Shown: positions 1 to 10,150, numbered from the stretch's first letter. The stretch: DNA of 64,000 nucleotides from Rapana venosa (GCA_028751875.1 CM054145.1:39694064-39758063); one strand, 5' to 3'. Numbers and translations are program-made. Notes: a model not told the origin generated them from the letters alone.

Positions 1-30
1 AAAAGTCCCACTGACAGACTAGCAGACAGA

Positions 31-80
31 CCCCCCCCTCCCCCCCCCCCCCCCCCCTACACACACACACACACACACAC
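31..80. repeat. Poly-C tract followed by (CA)n
   Basis: Two C runs (8 and 18 bases) separated by one T lead into about ten CA units. Simple sequence, no coding content. Confidence 0.95.
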
Positions 81-286
81 TGGGCAGACGCGCAAACAAA
101 CACAACCTGGCTAATACAAATGTGGGCTCTGTTCGCCTGGTCAGTCCCTGTTTGTCAAAAAACGACAGCGCCTGTCGCTCCCAGTCAAACCCAGTGCACC
201 GAACTCTTTTCTTCTTCTTCGTGTAGTGATTCTACTTTTTAGACACCCCCCCCCCCCTCTTTGTGTGCACAACACAAACACACACA

Positions 287-330
287 TCTGTCTAATATCA
301 CAGCTTGTGAAAAGTGATTAAATTCTTCTA
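287..330 (-). repeat. Hairpin element F, copy 1
   Basis: On the minus strand it reads the F pattern: TTTAA, then TTCAC, a short loop, GTGATATTAGAC. The arms TTCAC/GTGA can pair. It sits beside a CA tract and a 14-base C run (about 246-257) and runs directly into element K copy 1. F occurs eight times in the window; see findings. Confidence 0.7.
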
Positions 331-690
331 CATCGTCGTCCAACGCTCATACAGCAACTATTGTTGTCTGTCATACGAGCGAAAATACGGTGCATGACCG
401 TTAAGCGCCTATAACAAGTCAGGCCCAGTGCATCCGACTTCTGTGTGGGAGAGTTATCTGTTGTCCTTCTGGGGGAACAAAACAACAACAACAACAACAA
501 AAGGCTGGAGAATGGGCCAAGAAACGCAAAAATATACAAGGAGGAGGTGATGGGAAGAAAAAGAACACGCGGAAACAAAGAGAGGGATAGAAATGCGGAG
601 ATTCCTAGCAACGAATTTTCTAAAGGTCCGGGTGCTATTTATACTGATATATCCCCCCGGTTTTCCTCACGGGGGAAGTTAAATGAATGA
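331..690 (+). repeat. Dispersed element K, copy 1 (about 335 bp)
   Basis: It matches 40531-40845, and on the minus strand 18050-18395 and 7735-7945. Shared landmarks, in order: an imperfect hairpin (344-381, arms CGCTCATACAGCAA and TTGTCTGTCATACGAGCG), a GCGCCT..AAGTCAGG block, a purine-rich middle, GCTATTTATACTGA, and a terminal hairpin (653-675, CCCCC/GGGGG arms). No coding capacity is evident. It looks like a non-autonomous mobile element of unknown class; terminal duplications were not found. Confidence 0.65.
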
Positions 691-1408
691 AGTTAAACAA
701 ATAAGACTCACCGTCTTCATACTGACTGCTTATAAGATGATTTTTTTTTTAAAATATTTTTTAAAACCCCTGTAGGTGGGGGCTAATTTTGTTTCCATTA
801 ACTTTGACATTTTGATGTTACTCAATTGATATCTTTATGTGCGCAGGGTTTCGAGTCCCAGACTGCCTCCATCCCGGGGAACGAAGGACTGGGGCAAGAA
901 AAAATGACTGACGATCCCTGAGACTACAGATTTGAAGATCCTATCCCATCACTGTTCGACAAAACTGCACAGGCCAGCAAGACCAAACGATGTGAAATGA
1001 GAACAAGCAGTCAAAGAGACCTGGATCTACACCTTGGGAGAAACTTACCGATCCTCAAGTTGCCAGGTCAGTCGGACTAGTTCTTGGTTTAAAAAACCTG
1101 AAAAAAAAAGTCCGGTGAACGGCTGGTGCAGCAAAAACCAAAAAAAACCGGGAAAAGGCCTAAAATAAAAATAATAACAAAGATGCACCAAGAGATGAAC
1201 AGTTCAGTAAATTAGATTAGGCAGCATATATGACGTCAAGACTGTGACTGACGTCAAATCACAACTGGGACAATAAAAATACTCATTCCAAACAGAGGAG
1301 AACAACAAGACGTGCCACAGGTCGCGTCTAAGGGAGTAAGTGCTGGCATACTTGGGCTTTCCTGTGGATTTAAAATGGTGACCTTTTTTAACACTCACAA
1401 AATAATCA
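691..1408. other. No recognised feature
   Basis: About 700 bp of mixed sequence with A/T runs near 740-765 and 1100-1170. A stretch at 845-1080 is not low-complexity but has no long frame and resembles nothing I recognise. Confidence 0.5.
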
Positions 1409-1543
1409 GATCGGTGGTCTAGAGGTAACGCGCCTGTCTAGAAAGCGAAAAGTCCGGCTCGGAAGTCTGCGGTGGTTCGAATCCCGTTTGGGCCCAAAAC
1501 TTTTCCCCCATCCATTAGACCATGAGTGGTGGTCTGGGTGCTA

Positions 1544-1574
<31 letters not shown>

Positions 1575-1800
1575 CGTGTGTTACAGAAAATTATTCAGCG
1601 CACGTAAAAGAACCCACGGCAACAAGAGAGTTGCCCCTGGCAAAATTCTTAGAAAAAGCCACTCTGATAGGGAAGCAAATACAAGTGCAGACAGAAGGGG
1701 GAAAATAGGGTGGCGTTGCTCTTGTGGCGACGCGTTCTCCCCGGGGAGAACGGCTCGAATTTCACGCAGAGAAATCTCGTCACTTAAAATGGTATAAATA
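1409..1800 (+). mobile_element. tRNA-derived SINE, family A, copy 1 (full length)
   Basis: A tRNA-like head carries an A-box-like GGTCTAGAGGTAACG and a B box GGTTCGAATCC (about 1474-1484). The central domain at about 1540-1580 has TCGGATGAGACGATAAACCG and GAGGTCCCGTGTG. The body includes CCACGGCAACAAGAG and a 3' part with TGGCGACGCG and CTCCCCGGGGAGA (a palindrome), ending in AT-rich TATAAATAAATAAAG. Related copies are at 19402, 52460, 43330(-), and as fragments at 34430, 35075 and 61594. I infer Pol III transcription and LINE-dependent movement from the SINE structure. Confidence 0.85.
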
Positions 1801-2433
1801 AATAAAGATTGCAACCAACTCTGAACACAGCTTTTACCGACACTAACAAACTCCATTATGGTATCGATAACATAAAGACCTCTGATCCGAGACTTTAGCT
1901 GTAAGAAATATATTTACTGCATAAAGTATACTGTTGCTGATCGTTGTCAGCAAGACTGCACATGTTCGAGACTTTAAACTTAATGTACAGCGAGAACTGT
2001 TAAACGCACTGATCAGTGTTTCTTTAGCTAACCTCCCCAGGACACTCCAGAATGGTCTGCACACGTCACGGAGAGGTGTGCTGGCAGTTAATGTCAGCAG
2101 ACACCTCCGTCAGCTCTTTAGGCAGACTCCGAGGAAGACCGTGAGACCAGGAAGACCCTACTCTGCAAGCATGCAGAAACTTTCCAGCGTACTCCAGAGT
2201 CTTACCTCGAATTGGAGACTTGGGGCCCATGGCGGAAAATGTATGGATGCTTGGGAGAACAGTGCCGAACTTTTACTACTGATTTTAGAAACTCGTGTGT
2301 GTCACCTATGTAGATTTGTGACCAATTCTAGCCCACATTTTCTGATCGCCTCTTCTAGTGCTTACATCTAGGCAATTGCTAATAGTTGCAGCTGAGCTAT
2401 CTTGAATTATTTTCTTTATTTATTTGGTCACCT
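1801..2433. other. No recognised repeat; one unexplained 145-codon frame
   Basis: A + strand frame (1934-2371) is open and not low-complexity. It has no recognisable domain or splice context and I cannot call it a gene. The rest is ordinary AT-rich sequence. Confidence 0.4.
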
Positions 2434-2481
2434 ATATATCTATCTATCTATCTATTTATTTATTTATTTATTTATTTATTC
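2434..2481. repeat. (TATC)n then (TATT)n microsatellite
   Basis: About four TATC units grade into about eight TATT units. Confidence 0.95.
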
Positions 2482-2822
2482 TATATTCAATTCTCATTTC
2501 AAAATGGAACAACCATGTCCAGTGAAGATATTACAGTGGATTAGCAGATCAGTGATGACAAACCTACACGACCTTAATCATCACCCTTCCACAGCCAGTT
2601 ATTAAACTGCAGTTTTACAGTTATAGAATGTGAATCGAAACAATTTGCCTCTAGACTGAAAAAATCGTATTATCCTCCAATTCATGTAAACGTTATTTAT
2701 GATGCAAAAAGGATGATTAAAAAACCGCCATAGGGGGGAAAAATGGAGCTACATATAATATAGAGTTAATATATCTCACCAGCACCATCTAATAATAATA
2801 TTAAATTTGGGTTCATGTGCAG
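2482..2822. other. No recognised feature
   Basis: AT-rich unique sequence. No frame or repeat match seen. Confidence 0.5.
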
Positions 2823-2857
2823 CACACACACACACACACACACGCACGCACGCACTT

Positions 2858-2888
<31 letters not shown>

Positions 2889-2896
2889 CACACACA
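2823..2896. repeat. Compound (CA)n/(CACG)n microsatellite
   Basis: CA units are interrupted by CACG units. It abuts the (CCAAT)n end of family E copy 1. Confidence 0.95.
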
Positions 2897-3015
2897 CCAA
2901 TCCAATCCAATCCTGTTGTTTATAGCCCCGCTGACCACAGAGGCCATGTCAGGGCTGTCACCTCGTCAACTTTTAAATATCAGCTTAAAACTGTGCAGCT
3001 CTATACAGATTAAAA
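2897..3015 (-). mobile_element. Retroelement 3' end, family E, copy 1
   Basis: The + strand reads CCAATCCAATCCAATCC, then TGTTGTTTATAGCCCCGC and TGACCACAGAGGCCATGTCA. On the minus strand this is a 3' end: GGGGCTATAAACAACA followed by a (GGATT)n tail. The same block is at 34664-34775 (-), 38868-39001 (+) and, shorter, 8333-8375 (+). A tail of short tandem repeats is typical of L2/CR1-like non-LTR elements and their SINEs. No ORF part was recognised. Confidence 0.7.
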
Positions 3016-3194
3016 CAGGGTATAAAACCAACTCTGCTGTTGCTCCTTGTATCAACGCCCTGGCCAACCATAAGGGTCAACTCAGGACCGGCATCAATTT
3101 AGGGGAAAAAACCACAACGACCACACATAAAATGAGATAAAACCAAAACCAGATTCCTTAAAAACAACCTTGTTCTTAGTAACAATTGTAACAT

Positions 3195-3322
<128 letters not shown>

Positions 3323-3449
3323 TAGGTCGTATTCATCATTTGGAGGTAGGTCGAAAAGTGAACACATTATTGTGGTTATTATCAAATGGTGTTTCGTCAA
3401 TTAAGTCAAATAAGTCTCTCGACAAGAAAAAAAACATCTGGCTCTGATT

Positions 3450-3452
<3 letters not shown>

Positions 3453-3522
<70 letters not shown>
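3453..3522. repeat. (CA)n microsatellite
   Basis: About 35 uninterrupted CA units. Confidence 0.97.
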
Positions 3523-3524
<2 letters not shown>

Positions 3525-3554
3525 TTTTCCTCACACGAAACAATTGTCATAAAC

Positions 3555-3635
<81 letters not shown>

Positions 3636-3668
3636 GCGCTCTCTCTCTCTGTGCGCGCGCGCGTATGT

Positions 3669-3702
<34 letters not shown>

Positions 3703-3790
3703 GTAGGTGTGTGTGCAGGTGTGTGTGTATGTGTGTGTGCAGGTGTGTGTGTGTGTGTGTGCAGGTGTGTGTGTGCAGGTGTGTGTGTGC

Positions 3791-3825
<35 letters not shown>

Positions 3826-3830
3826 CAAGC
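3555..3830. repeat. (TC)n, GTGCGC and (GT)n compound array with GCAGGTGTGTGT units
   Basis: About 75 bp of TC lead through a GCGC-rich junction into about 160 bp of GT. The GT part carries a recurring GCAGGTGTGTGTGTGT unit (about 3700-3800), so it is partly a minisatellite. Confidence 0.93.
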
Positions 3831-4007
3831 ACACGTTCCAGCGGCCACCAAGCCAGTTTTAAAGGGCAGGCCAGCAGTACACATGTAATAACAAAGGGTC
3901 CTCAGTGTGGAGGACAGGGCCAGGTTAGGAAAATCACTAGGCACTTTTGTCTTCCGAAAAAAACAACACTACCTCAACTTCTGTTTGTTTGTCTGTCTGT
4001 CTGTCTG

Positions 4008-4028
4008 CCCCCCCCCCCCCCCCCCCCC
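4008..4028. repeat. Poly-C tract (21)
   Basis: It follows (GTCT)n. A second poly-C tract of about 24 bases is at 4637-4660. Confidence 0.95.
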
Positions 4029-4636
4029 ATCTCTCTCTTGATTTCTCTAGCTCTCTCGCTCGCTCGTTCGCTCCCTCACCCCTCCTTCCCCGTGTCCCTC
4101 ACTCCTTCATTCGTTCACGTTATCACTCCCTACCCATACTCTTCTATGCCTAACATCGTTCTTCACTGTGGTCTGACTTGATTTTTGTCTACAACAAAAC
4201 GTCTATGGGCACTGTACTGACTGTGGGTGTCTTTTTTTTTTATAGAACAAAGCCTATTTGTCATATTCTCAATACCCCCACCCATCCCCTTGTTTTCACA
4301 TGCTATTGTTGTGATTGTGCTTACAACAATGATGATGACGACAACCATATAATGAACGGGGGGGGGGGGGAGGGGACAAAACACGGAGCAGCAATCAATT
4401 AGATAAAGCAGGAAATTCTGACACGGCTGGGCCATGACTGATCTTTTCACGGCTTTGTACACAGTGGGAAAACACAGCGGCACGGACAGTCGGCGATGCC
4501 TGTGATCAATATAAATCATGGGCTGTACTGCATGCAGTCCATGATGGGGTCTCAATGTCTTGATGATCGTAGCGTCGTGCTGATTCATTACTGGTTTTGA
4601 ATTTTGAATTTTTTTTTATTTTGCCCATTCTTCCCT

Positions 4637-4660
4637 CCCCCCCCCCCCCCCCCCCCCCCT
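4637..4660. repeat. Poly-C tract (24)
   Basis: Uninterrupted C run. Its length is likely uncertain in the assembly. Confidence 0.93.
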
Positions 4661-4758
4661 CCCCTCTGTCCTCTTGTGAATAGGTGAACAGCCGACCCAC
4701 AACAAACCCTTCATTCATTCATTTATCCACCCCTTCTCTGTCTTTGTCTTGGGCTCTC

Positions 4759-4952
4759 TGTGCGCGCGCGCGCGCGCGTGTGTGTGTGTTTGTGTGTGTG
4801 TTGTGTGTGTGTGTTTGTGTGTGTGTTTTGTGTGTGTGTTTGTGTGTGTGTATTTGTGTGTGTGTGTTTGTGTGCGTGTGTTTGTGTGTGTGTGTTTGTG
4901 TGTGTATGTTTGTTGTGTGTTTGTTTGTGTATGTGTGTGTGTGTGTGTGTGT
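4759..4952. repeat. (GC)n/(GT)n array with TTGTGTGTGTG units
   Basis: It starts as an alternating CGCGCGCG run and becomes GT repeats interrupted every 10-14 bp by TT. Alternating purine-pyrimidine sequence is Z-DNA-prone. Confidence 0.93.
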
Positions 4953-5030
4953 GCTTTAATTGTTTATTTTCTCCTTTTTTTTATGAGGACCTCCCCTGGG
5001 TTATCCAAGTACCCCCATTAAAACATGCAA

Positions 5031-5042
5031 GTTCGAGTTCGA

Positions 5043-5046
<4 letters not shown>
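5031..5046 (+). repeat. (GTTCGA)n retroelement tail, copy 1
   Basis: GTTCGAGTTCGAGTTC runs directly into a long (TC)n array. The same tail-to-array junction is at 50226, 53725 and 59238 (all minus). I infer a retroelement 3' terminus. Confidence 0.6.
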
Positions 5047-5140
<94 letters not shown>

Positions 5141-5163
5141 TCTTCTTCTTCTTCTTCTTCTTC
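5047..5163. repeat. (TC)n then (TTC)n microsatellite
   Basis: About 88 bp of TC with one CG interruption, followed by about nine TTC units. It starts exactly where the GTTCGA tail ends. Confidence 0.96.
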
Positions 5164-5303
5164 ATCCTCCCCATCCTCTTCTACCTCCTCATGCTCTTCT
5201 CTTGATTCTTTGTATTGCATTCTGTAGTGTTAAGACTGTTTGAAAGGGAAAGAAACATAAGAGCATAGTGCTGCTAATGAAAAAAAGCATACTTTTAGAC
5301 TAT

Positions 5304-5372
<69 letters not shown>

Positions 5373-5382
5373 CACACACACC
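5304..5382. repeat. (CA)n microsatellite
   Basis: About 38 CA units with a single CACG interruption. Confidence 0.97.
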
Positions 5383-5513
5383 TTAACAACAACAACAACA
5401 AATTAACAAAGCGGTTATTTTGAAGAAAAAACTTTTTTTCCGTCACTTTAGCTGAGTAATATCTATTATTGCAGCTCGCTTGATTTAAAATACAAAACAA
5501 AACTTCAAACGGG

Positions 5514-5730
5514 TGTGTGTGTGTGTGTGTGTGTGTGTTGTGTGTGCAAGTGTAAGTGTGGAGTGTGCAAGTGTAAGTGTGGTAAGTGTGGTGTGTAAGT
5601 GTGGGTGTGTGTGCGTGTGTGCGTGTGTGTGTGTGTGTGTTTGTGTGCAAGTGTAGAGTGTGCAAGTGTAAGTGTAGAGTGTGCAAGTGTAAGTGTGGTA
5701 AGTGTAAGCGTGGTGTGTGTGTAAGTGTGG

Positions 5731-5761
<31 letters not shown>

Positions 5762-5928
5762 CAAGTGTAAGTGTGGAGTGTGCAAGTGTAAGTGTGGTAA
5801 GTATAAGTGTGGTGTGTAAGTGTGGTAAGTATAAGTGTGGTGTGTAAGTGTGGGTGTGTGTGTGTGTGCGCGCGTATGTTTGGGTGTGTGTGTGTGTGTG
5901 TGCGTATGTGTGTGTGTGTCTGATGAAG
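5514..5928. repeat. GT-based minisatellite (GTGCAAGTGTAAGTGTGG units)
   Basis: About 400 bp in which runs of GT alternate with GTGCAAGTGTAAGTGTGG and GGTAAGTGTGGTGTG units, many copies in varying order. This is higher-order expansion of a GT microsatellite. Thr/His-rich minus-strand frames are by-products. Confidence 0.9.
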
Positions 5929-6804
5929 TAACAAGTCAGTTATAAAGGTCTATACCTGTGTGACATCTGGCCCATACACAGCCCCCAGCTGTCTGCTGTA
6001 TCATGGTAAACCGATGCGTGTCCATGCAGGATCATATCAGGTGAAACTACGGTGTTGGGAGAAGCGAGGGAGGAAGGATATGTGCCTTTTTATGTTTTTT
6101 TTTCCTGTGTAGCTCTAATACTTCAGGTTACATTAAAAAGAAAACACACACACATCACATTTGCTACCCCAATCCCTCCTCTACCCCCACCCCCCACCCC
6201 AATCCCCTCCCGTCACCTATTTTTGTGATGGCAGGACATCAGTTTGTGACTCTGATATGACCCTGGGTGGTAAGCTGTGCATGATGATTTTTTTTTAAAT
6301 TTAAAAGACGTGCGTATTTTTATGGACAATCTCTAAAAGCATGACATTTGTTTTCCACTGGCTGGCTTTTTGTAGTTCTTTTCCCAGTCCTCTGTATTAA
6401 AACCCAAGCAATCAATCAGCCAACCAACTTACTAATCAATCGACCAACGAGCCAACCTACACCAACCAAACCCGTAAACAAACAAAATCCCAACCAAAAC
6501 TCAACCAACTAACTGTACATATGTACTAAACCCAAGTCACTAATTCTTTTACCCATCCTGTCTAGCGGAAATGACTATTTAAGGAATAATGCTAAACCAT
6601 TCAAACAGATATTCGCATTTGGTGAAATGGGACAACACTGGAGGGAGGGGGCATCTGAGATCACTGCCTTTTTCCAAATCTGCTTCATCGGTAAAAAAAA
6701 ACCCAAACACATGGCTGTCTGTAGGTCGTTATAAAAGGGGTTTATGTCTTCTTGTGAGCTGTTCGATGTGTCCACATTATTCAAGTACAAGCTCCAATAT
6801 CGAG
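5929..6804. other. No recognised feature
   Basis: Ordinary sequence with a degenerate CCAACCAA-rich patch at about 6405-6510. No frame or repeat match supported. Confidence 0.5.
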
Positions 6805-7000
6805 CAACATGAAATGAAATGGGTCTTCAAACTCTCAAGTTCACAACTTAAAACCCTCTGTACCTGCTCACCAACTAGCCCATCTGAACACGTCTGATAA
6901 CGGAATACAGTTCAGAACTTTAGTTTGAACCCTCTAAGTTCAAAAGTATAAACCCTTTGTTCTTTCTCACCAGTCAACAAATATAGAGACACAAAGTACA
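6805..7000 (+). repeat. Direct repeat DR, left copy
   Basis: It matches 8368-8585 closely (GAAATGAAATGGGTCTT, TGCTCACCAACTAGC, CTGATAACGGAATACA). Each copy contains two diverged sub-units of about 85-98 bp that start GAACT and carry CTCACCAA and CTGATAA. TGAACT/AGTTCA inverted pairs occur inside. The two copies flank about 1.4 kb holding a LINE relic and element K copy 4. Confidence 0.75.
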
Positions 7001-7330
7001 CACATATACACGTGAGCGATCAAAACGTCTATGATGTTTGTTTGATGGTATCGAGGAAGGATGACAAGGGCAATATCAAAGTACTTGAATAGTAAATCCC
7101 CATCAAAGAGAAAACAACCATCCTTCGTCTGTTATTGATACAAATGGCAGTCCTGAAATAGTCAGTGTGAAATGCATAGGGCGGGTGGAAAGCAAAGGGA
7201 AAAATGGAGACAGGATACGAACTTGCAGGACAGTCTAGAGGACATCGAACCAAAGCTTACTGACTTCGCTACTTTAAAAGAGGACATTAAAGAAACAAAG
7301 GGAGGACAGGAACAAAATAGAAACAAGACT
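7001..7330. other. Possible coiled-coil ORF1-like fragment; otherwise nothing recognised
   Basis: Broken + frames at about 7215-7340 give charged heptad-like peptide (for example RNKIETRLEN just before a stop). This would suit a LINE ORF1 coiled coil, but the evidence is weak. Confidence 0.25.
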
Positions 7331-7645
7331 TGAAAATTGAATAGAAGATAGACCCGAGGGGGAGCTTCATGAACTTCATGAGAAAGACGAGACGCCTTAC
7401 GCGTGGTTCGGGCACAACACACGAACGTCTGGACTGGCTAAAACAGTCCTACAGGGAACAGTACAAGGAGCCAGACGAAGAGGCAGACAGAGAAAAGGAT
7501 GGGAAGACAGCATCAGAGAGTGGACTGGCTTTGAGAGCAACGACTTGCTACGGAAAGCTGAAAACCGCGAGGAGTTGAGGAAACTGGTTGCAAAATCTTC
7601 AGTGGTGCCTCATCGGTCCACAAGACTACGGGATAGGCGAAGGTA
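7331..7645 (+). pseudogene. LINE ORF2 C-terminal relic
   Basis: A frame without an in-frame ATG reads AWFGHNTRTSGLAKT, GARRRGRQRKGWEDS, IREWTG, KAENREELRKLVAKSSVV, then a stop near 7643. This order (FGH, RRRGRQRKxWxD, I+EWTG, NREEWRKL) is the classic end of ORF2 in a common group of animal non-LTR retrotransposons. No reverse transcriptase core is present, so this is a 5'-truncated dead copy. It is followed by element K copy 4 on the opposite strand. Confidence 0.8.
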
Positions 7646-7734
7646 AAGGTGAAGATGTGAGGTGCTTTTTCAAAGTGAAAAATAAAGGACACGTTTCTCT
7701 TCTCTTCCTTTTGGAGTGGCTTTCTTCATTTGCT

Positions 7735-7945
7735 TTTAATTCTTTGAACTCCCCGTGGGGAAGCTGGGGGCTCTTTCAGTATAAATTGCATCTCCACCAT
7801 CTGGAAAGTCAGTGCTACACATCTCCACTGTTCCACACCCACTGTCTGTTTCTGTCTTTCTTCTTATCTTTCTGTCATATTTCTTGCGAATTCTACCTTC
7901 CCAGTCCATACTCCTGTCTTTTTTTAGCAAGTCTTACAAGTATTA
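7735..7945 (-). repeat. Dispersed element K, copy 4 (partial)
   Basis: On the minus strand it shows GGTGGAGATGCAATTTATAC, TGAAAGAGCCCCC and a CCCC/GGGG terminal hairpin, as in the other K copies. The 5' hairpin half is missing or too diverged. Confidence 0.55.
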
Positions 7946-8332
7946 ATTTTTTTCTTTTCATGCAGTATATGACCTTTAGCCTGTATTGTTTTGTTCTGAC
8001 AAACCAGGCAGCGATGTTGTAAACACTGAGATGGGCACAGGATGTCCACTCTGCAATGCTATTTGCCCACGTGACAGTTTTCTTATGTATGCTTTATACA
8101 TTGAAGTGTTCATTATCTTTTTAACATTTTTGTAACCTGGATATGAAAAATTAAGCATAATGGCTGACGCCCTCGGGGAGATCTGGTTTTATTGGCCTTA
8201 GGAATAAAATTTATTAAGAAAATTTTTTTTTGTTCTCTCTTATTTTTTAGTCTGTGTTAGATGTCTGAAAAAAATCAGATGGTAGTGATTTTGAGCTCGA
8301 GATAATAATTGAGTTGCTCAATTTGAATTTAT
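7946..8332. other. No recognised feature
   Basis: AT-rich sequence with no supported frame or repeat. Confidence 0.5.
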
Positions 8333-8375
8333 GATGTCACAGCCCTGGTATGGTCGGCGGGGCTATAGACAACAG
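8333..8375 (+). mobile_element. Retroelement 3' end, family E, copy 4 (short)
   Basis: TCACAGCCCTGGTATGGTCG then GCGGGGCTATAGACAACAGG, followed by a GAAATGAAAT tail. It is the + sense counterpart of the 3' end seen in E copies 1-3. It ends inside the start of direct repeat DR. Confidence 0.55.
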
Positions 8376-8585
8376 GAAATGAAATGGGTCTTGAACTCTC
8401 AAGTTCACCACATAAAACCCTCTGCACCTGCTCACCAACTAGCAAATCTGAACACGTCTGATAACGGAATACATTTCAGAACTTTAGTTTGAACCCTCAA
8501 GTTCAGAAGTTTAAAGCCTTTGTTCTTTCTCACCAACCAGGAAATCCAAACACGGCTGATAATGACATACAGTTCAGAACCTCTT
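8368..8585 (+). repeat. Direct repeat DR, right copy
   Basis: Counterpart of 6805-7000, about 1.56 kb downstream, with both ~90-bp sub-units retained. Confidence 0.75.
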
Positions 8586-8605
8586 TTAAGCTTCTATAAA
8601 AGAAC

Positions 8606-9060
8606 AGGGGTGTGTGTGTGTGTGTGTGTAAAGAGCAAAAGAGAGGGGAGTGAGACAGAGAGAGGAGAGGGGGGGGGGAGAGAGGAAAGTGATAAGGGAG
8701 AGGGTAGTTACAAAAAGGTAAGTGGAGGTGGGAGAGAGAAGGGTGACAGTCTGAGTGTGTTTGAGAGAGAGACAGACAAGACAGAAGGACACAAGGAGAC
8801 AGAAAGAGCGTACTGAAAGGGGAGTGAGGGGAAGGAAGTTTGGGAGAGAGAGATGAGGAGAGGAGAGAGAGAGGGGAGCGGGAAAGAGTTTTGGAGAGAG
8901 CGAGAGAGAGAGAGAGAGTGGTGTGTTGTGTGTGAGTGTTGTGTGTGTGTATGTGTGTGTGAGAGAGAGAGAGGTGGGTTGGGGAAGACTAGTGAACCGT
9001 GGGGATGTAAGAGAGTTGCAATTGTGTGTGTGTGTGTGTATGTGTTTGTGTGTTGTTGTT
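8606..9060. repeat. GT microsatellites and GA/G-rich purine tract
   Basis: (TG)n at 8606-8630, purine-rich GAGAG/GGG sequence at 8640-8925, then mixed GT/GA tracts to about 9060. No coding content. Confidence 0.9.
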
Positions 9061-9071
9061 GTTGTTGTGTT

Positions 9072-9113
9072 GTCTTCAATTTAACGTTGTTCACACCAGT
9101 GATATTAGACGCG
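9072..9113 (+). repeat. Hairpin element F, copy 2
   Basis: TCTTCAATTTAACG, TTCACACCA, GTGATATTAGACG in F order. Upstream is (TTG)n/(GT)n. Downstream is a G run and the 3' end of LINE-N on the opposite strand. Confidence 0.75.
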
Positions 9114-9209
9114 GGGGATGTGGAAAGTAGTGGAACTAGAAGGGATTGGATAGAGAAAAGACTGATTATTAGGGTAACCAAGTGTGTTGGAATTTTCATG
9201 CAATCAAAT

Positions 9210-9234
9210 GGGGGGGGGGGGGGGGGGGGGGGGG
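9210..9234. repeat. Poly-G tract (25)
   Basis: It lies between element F and the LINE-N 3' region. The equivalent run in the right arm is 11350-11365. Confidence 0.93.
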
Positions 9235-9254
9235 AATCCTTAAACATGAGCAAA

Positions 9255-9956
9255 ATTTAAAATCAATGTTGTTAACTTGAAACAACTATAAAGATAACTA
9301 CAACAATACTCTATGGGCTGTGCACTAGGACATTTACAATGGAAAGGTAAATTTTGGATTTTTAATAAAAATAGCAGTTTCCACTGGACTGCTCACAAAA
9401 TGTGGAGTAAAAAAGGTTTTACCTATTGGACACTCAAACAGGATTTATTGTGAGTGTTGGAAATATGTTCCCCACTGAGGTACCTGACCTTTTTAAAAAA
9501 TTTTGTTATAAATGCATTTTATTTTATTCTATAATATAGTGTATTAACTCTTCTCGTGGTTGCGTTACTTAAGTTTGTTTGAGAAGGAGTCCTGTAACAT
9601 GAAATAGTCGGCAACCTATAAAAGTTCGTTCCTTGGAAATTGATTCAGATTCTCTTCCACTTACTCCACGAGTTTGTTCTTAATAAACGGTTTCCCTCCT
9701 GTAGTGATAATGAACCTGCAGTTCTATTGATTCCAAATGATGTCGTGCCCCCCTTTTTGCAGCTCTGTCAGCCCACTCTTTGAAAAAAAATTCCGACGTG
9801 CGATGTTTTACCCTACAAAAGCGAATAACAGGAAATTACTCTTAAACTTAAAAGGTGTTTGACATATTTAAGTTCAAATGATTATGGTTTACTTTCTTGG
9901 AATTTGGGGATTTGATAGCATATAGTGCTGGACTTAGGAGGTCTACACTAGTATAA
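9255..9956 (-). pseudogene. LINE-N 3' part in left contig end (RNase H end plus tail)
   Basis: The minus strand from 9955 down carries VDSKSALYAIKSPNSKK, then the region equivalent to 11420-12025 including a GEHISNTHNKSC segment of the Cys/His tail. It ends with the 3' UTR TATAAAGATAACTACAAC equivalent. It duplicates part of the LINE-N relic described at 11400-16460 because the contigs overlap. Confidence 0.7.
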
Positions 9957-10150
9957 TTATAATAATAAATGGAATTTATATAGCGTATATCTTGCAGAGA
10001 CAAATCAAAGCGGGGGCTTGCACTCAACTCATTTTACACAAGTCATACAACCATGTGAAGGCAATAGTTCCATCAAGTCCAAATGTTGCACCACACGCAC
10101 ACACACTACACTCCCACTCACACACACACACACAGGTCACACACCCTTGG
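9957..10150 (-). mobile_element. Family B retroelement 3' tail, left contig copy
   Basis: The same insertion as 12030-12350: TAATAATAAATGGAATTTAT, then TAGCGTATATCTTGCAGAG on the + strand, continuing to the CA-rich stretch cut by the gap. Confidence 0.75.

Larger units (their letters stand above)
8600..10150. repeat. Left arm of duplicated contig-end overlap
   Basis: The order of landmarks is the same as in 10651-12237: purine-rich block, GT tracts, element F, G run, LINE-N tail, family B tail. The spacing is about 2.08-2.15 kb, and differences are mainly single-base and homopolymer indels. Both arms meet at the artificial gap. I infer unmerged overlapping contigs rather than a biological duplication. 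Confidence 0.8.

Noticed and set aside
1934..2371. 145-codon open frame on the + strand
   Set aside because: No recognisable domain, no supporting splice or start context; a frame of this length can occur by chance in 64 kb.
2960..3015. L2-like FKYQLKT coding end on the + strand of family E
   Set aside because: The tandem tail shows that family E runs on the minus strand, so this + strand peptide similarity is probably coincidental.
3651..4181. Cysteine/valine-rich ORFs (also 4760-5227, 17264-17599, 63289-63708) that could be mistaken for cysteine-rich secreted peptides or toxins
   Set aside because: They are literal translations of (GT)n repeats: Cys-Val periodicity, no conserved cysteine spacing, no mature peptide structure.
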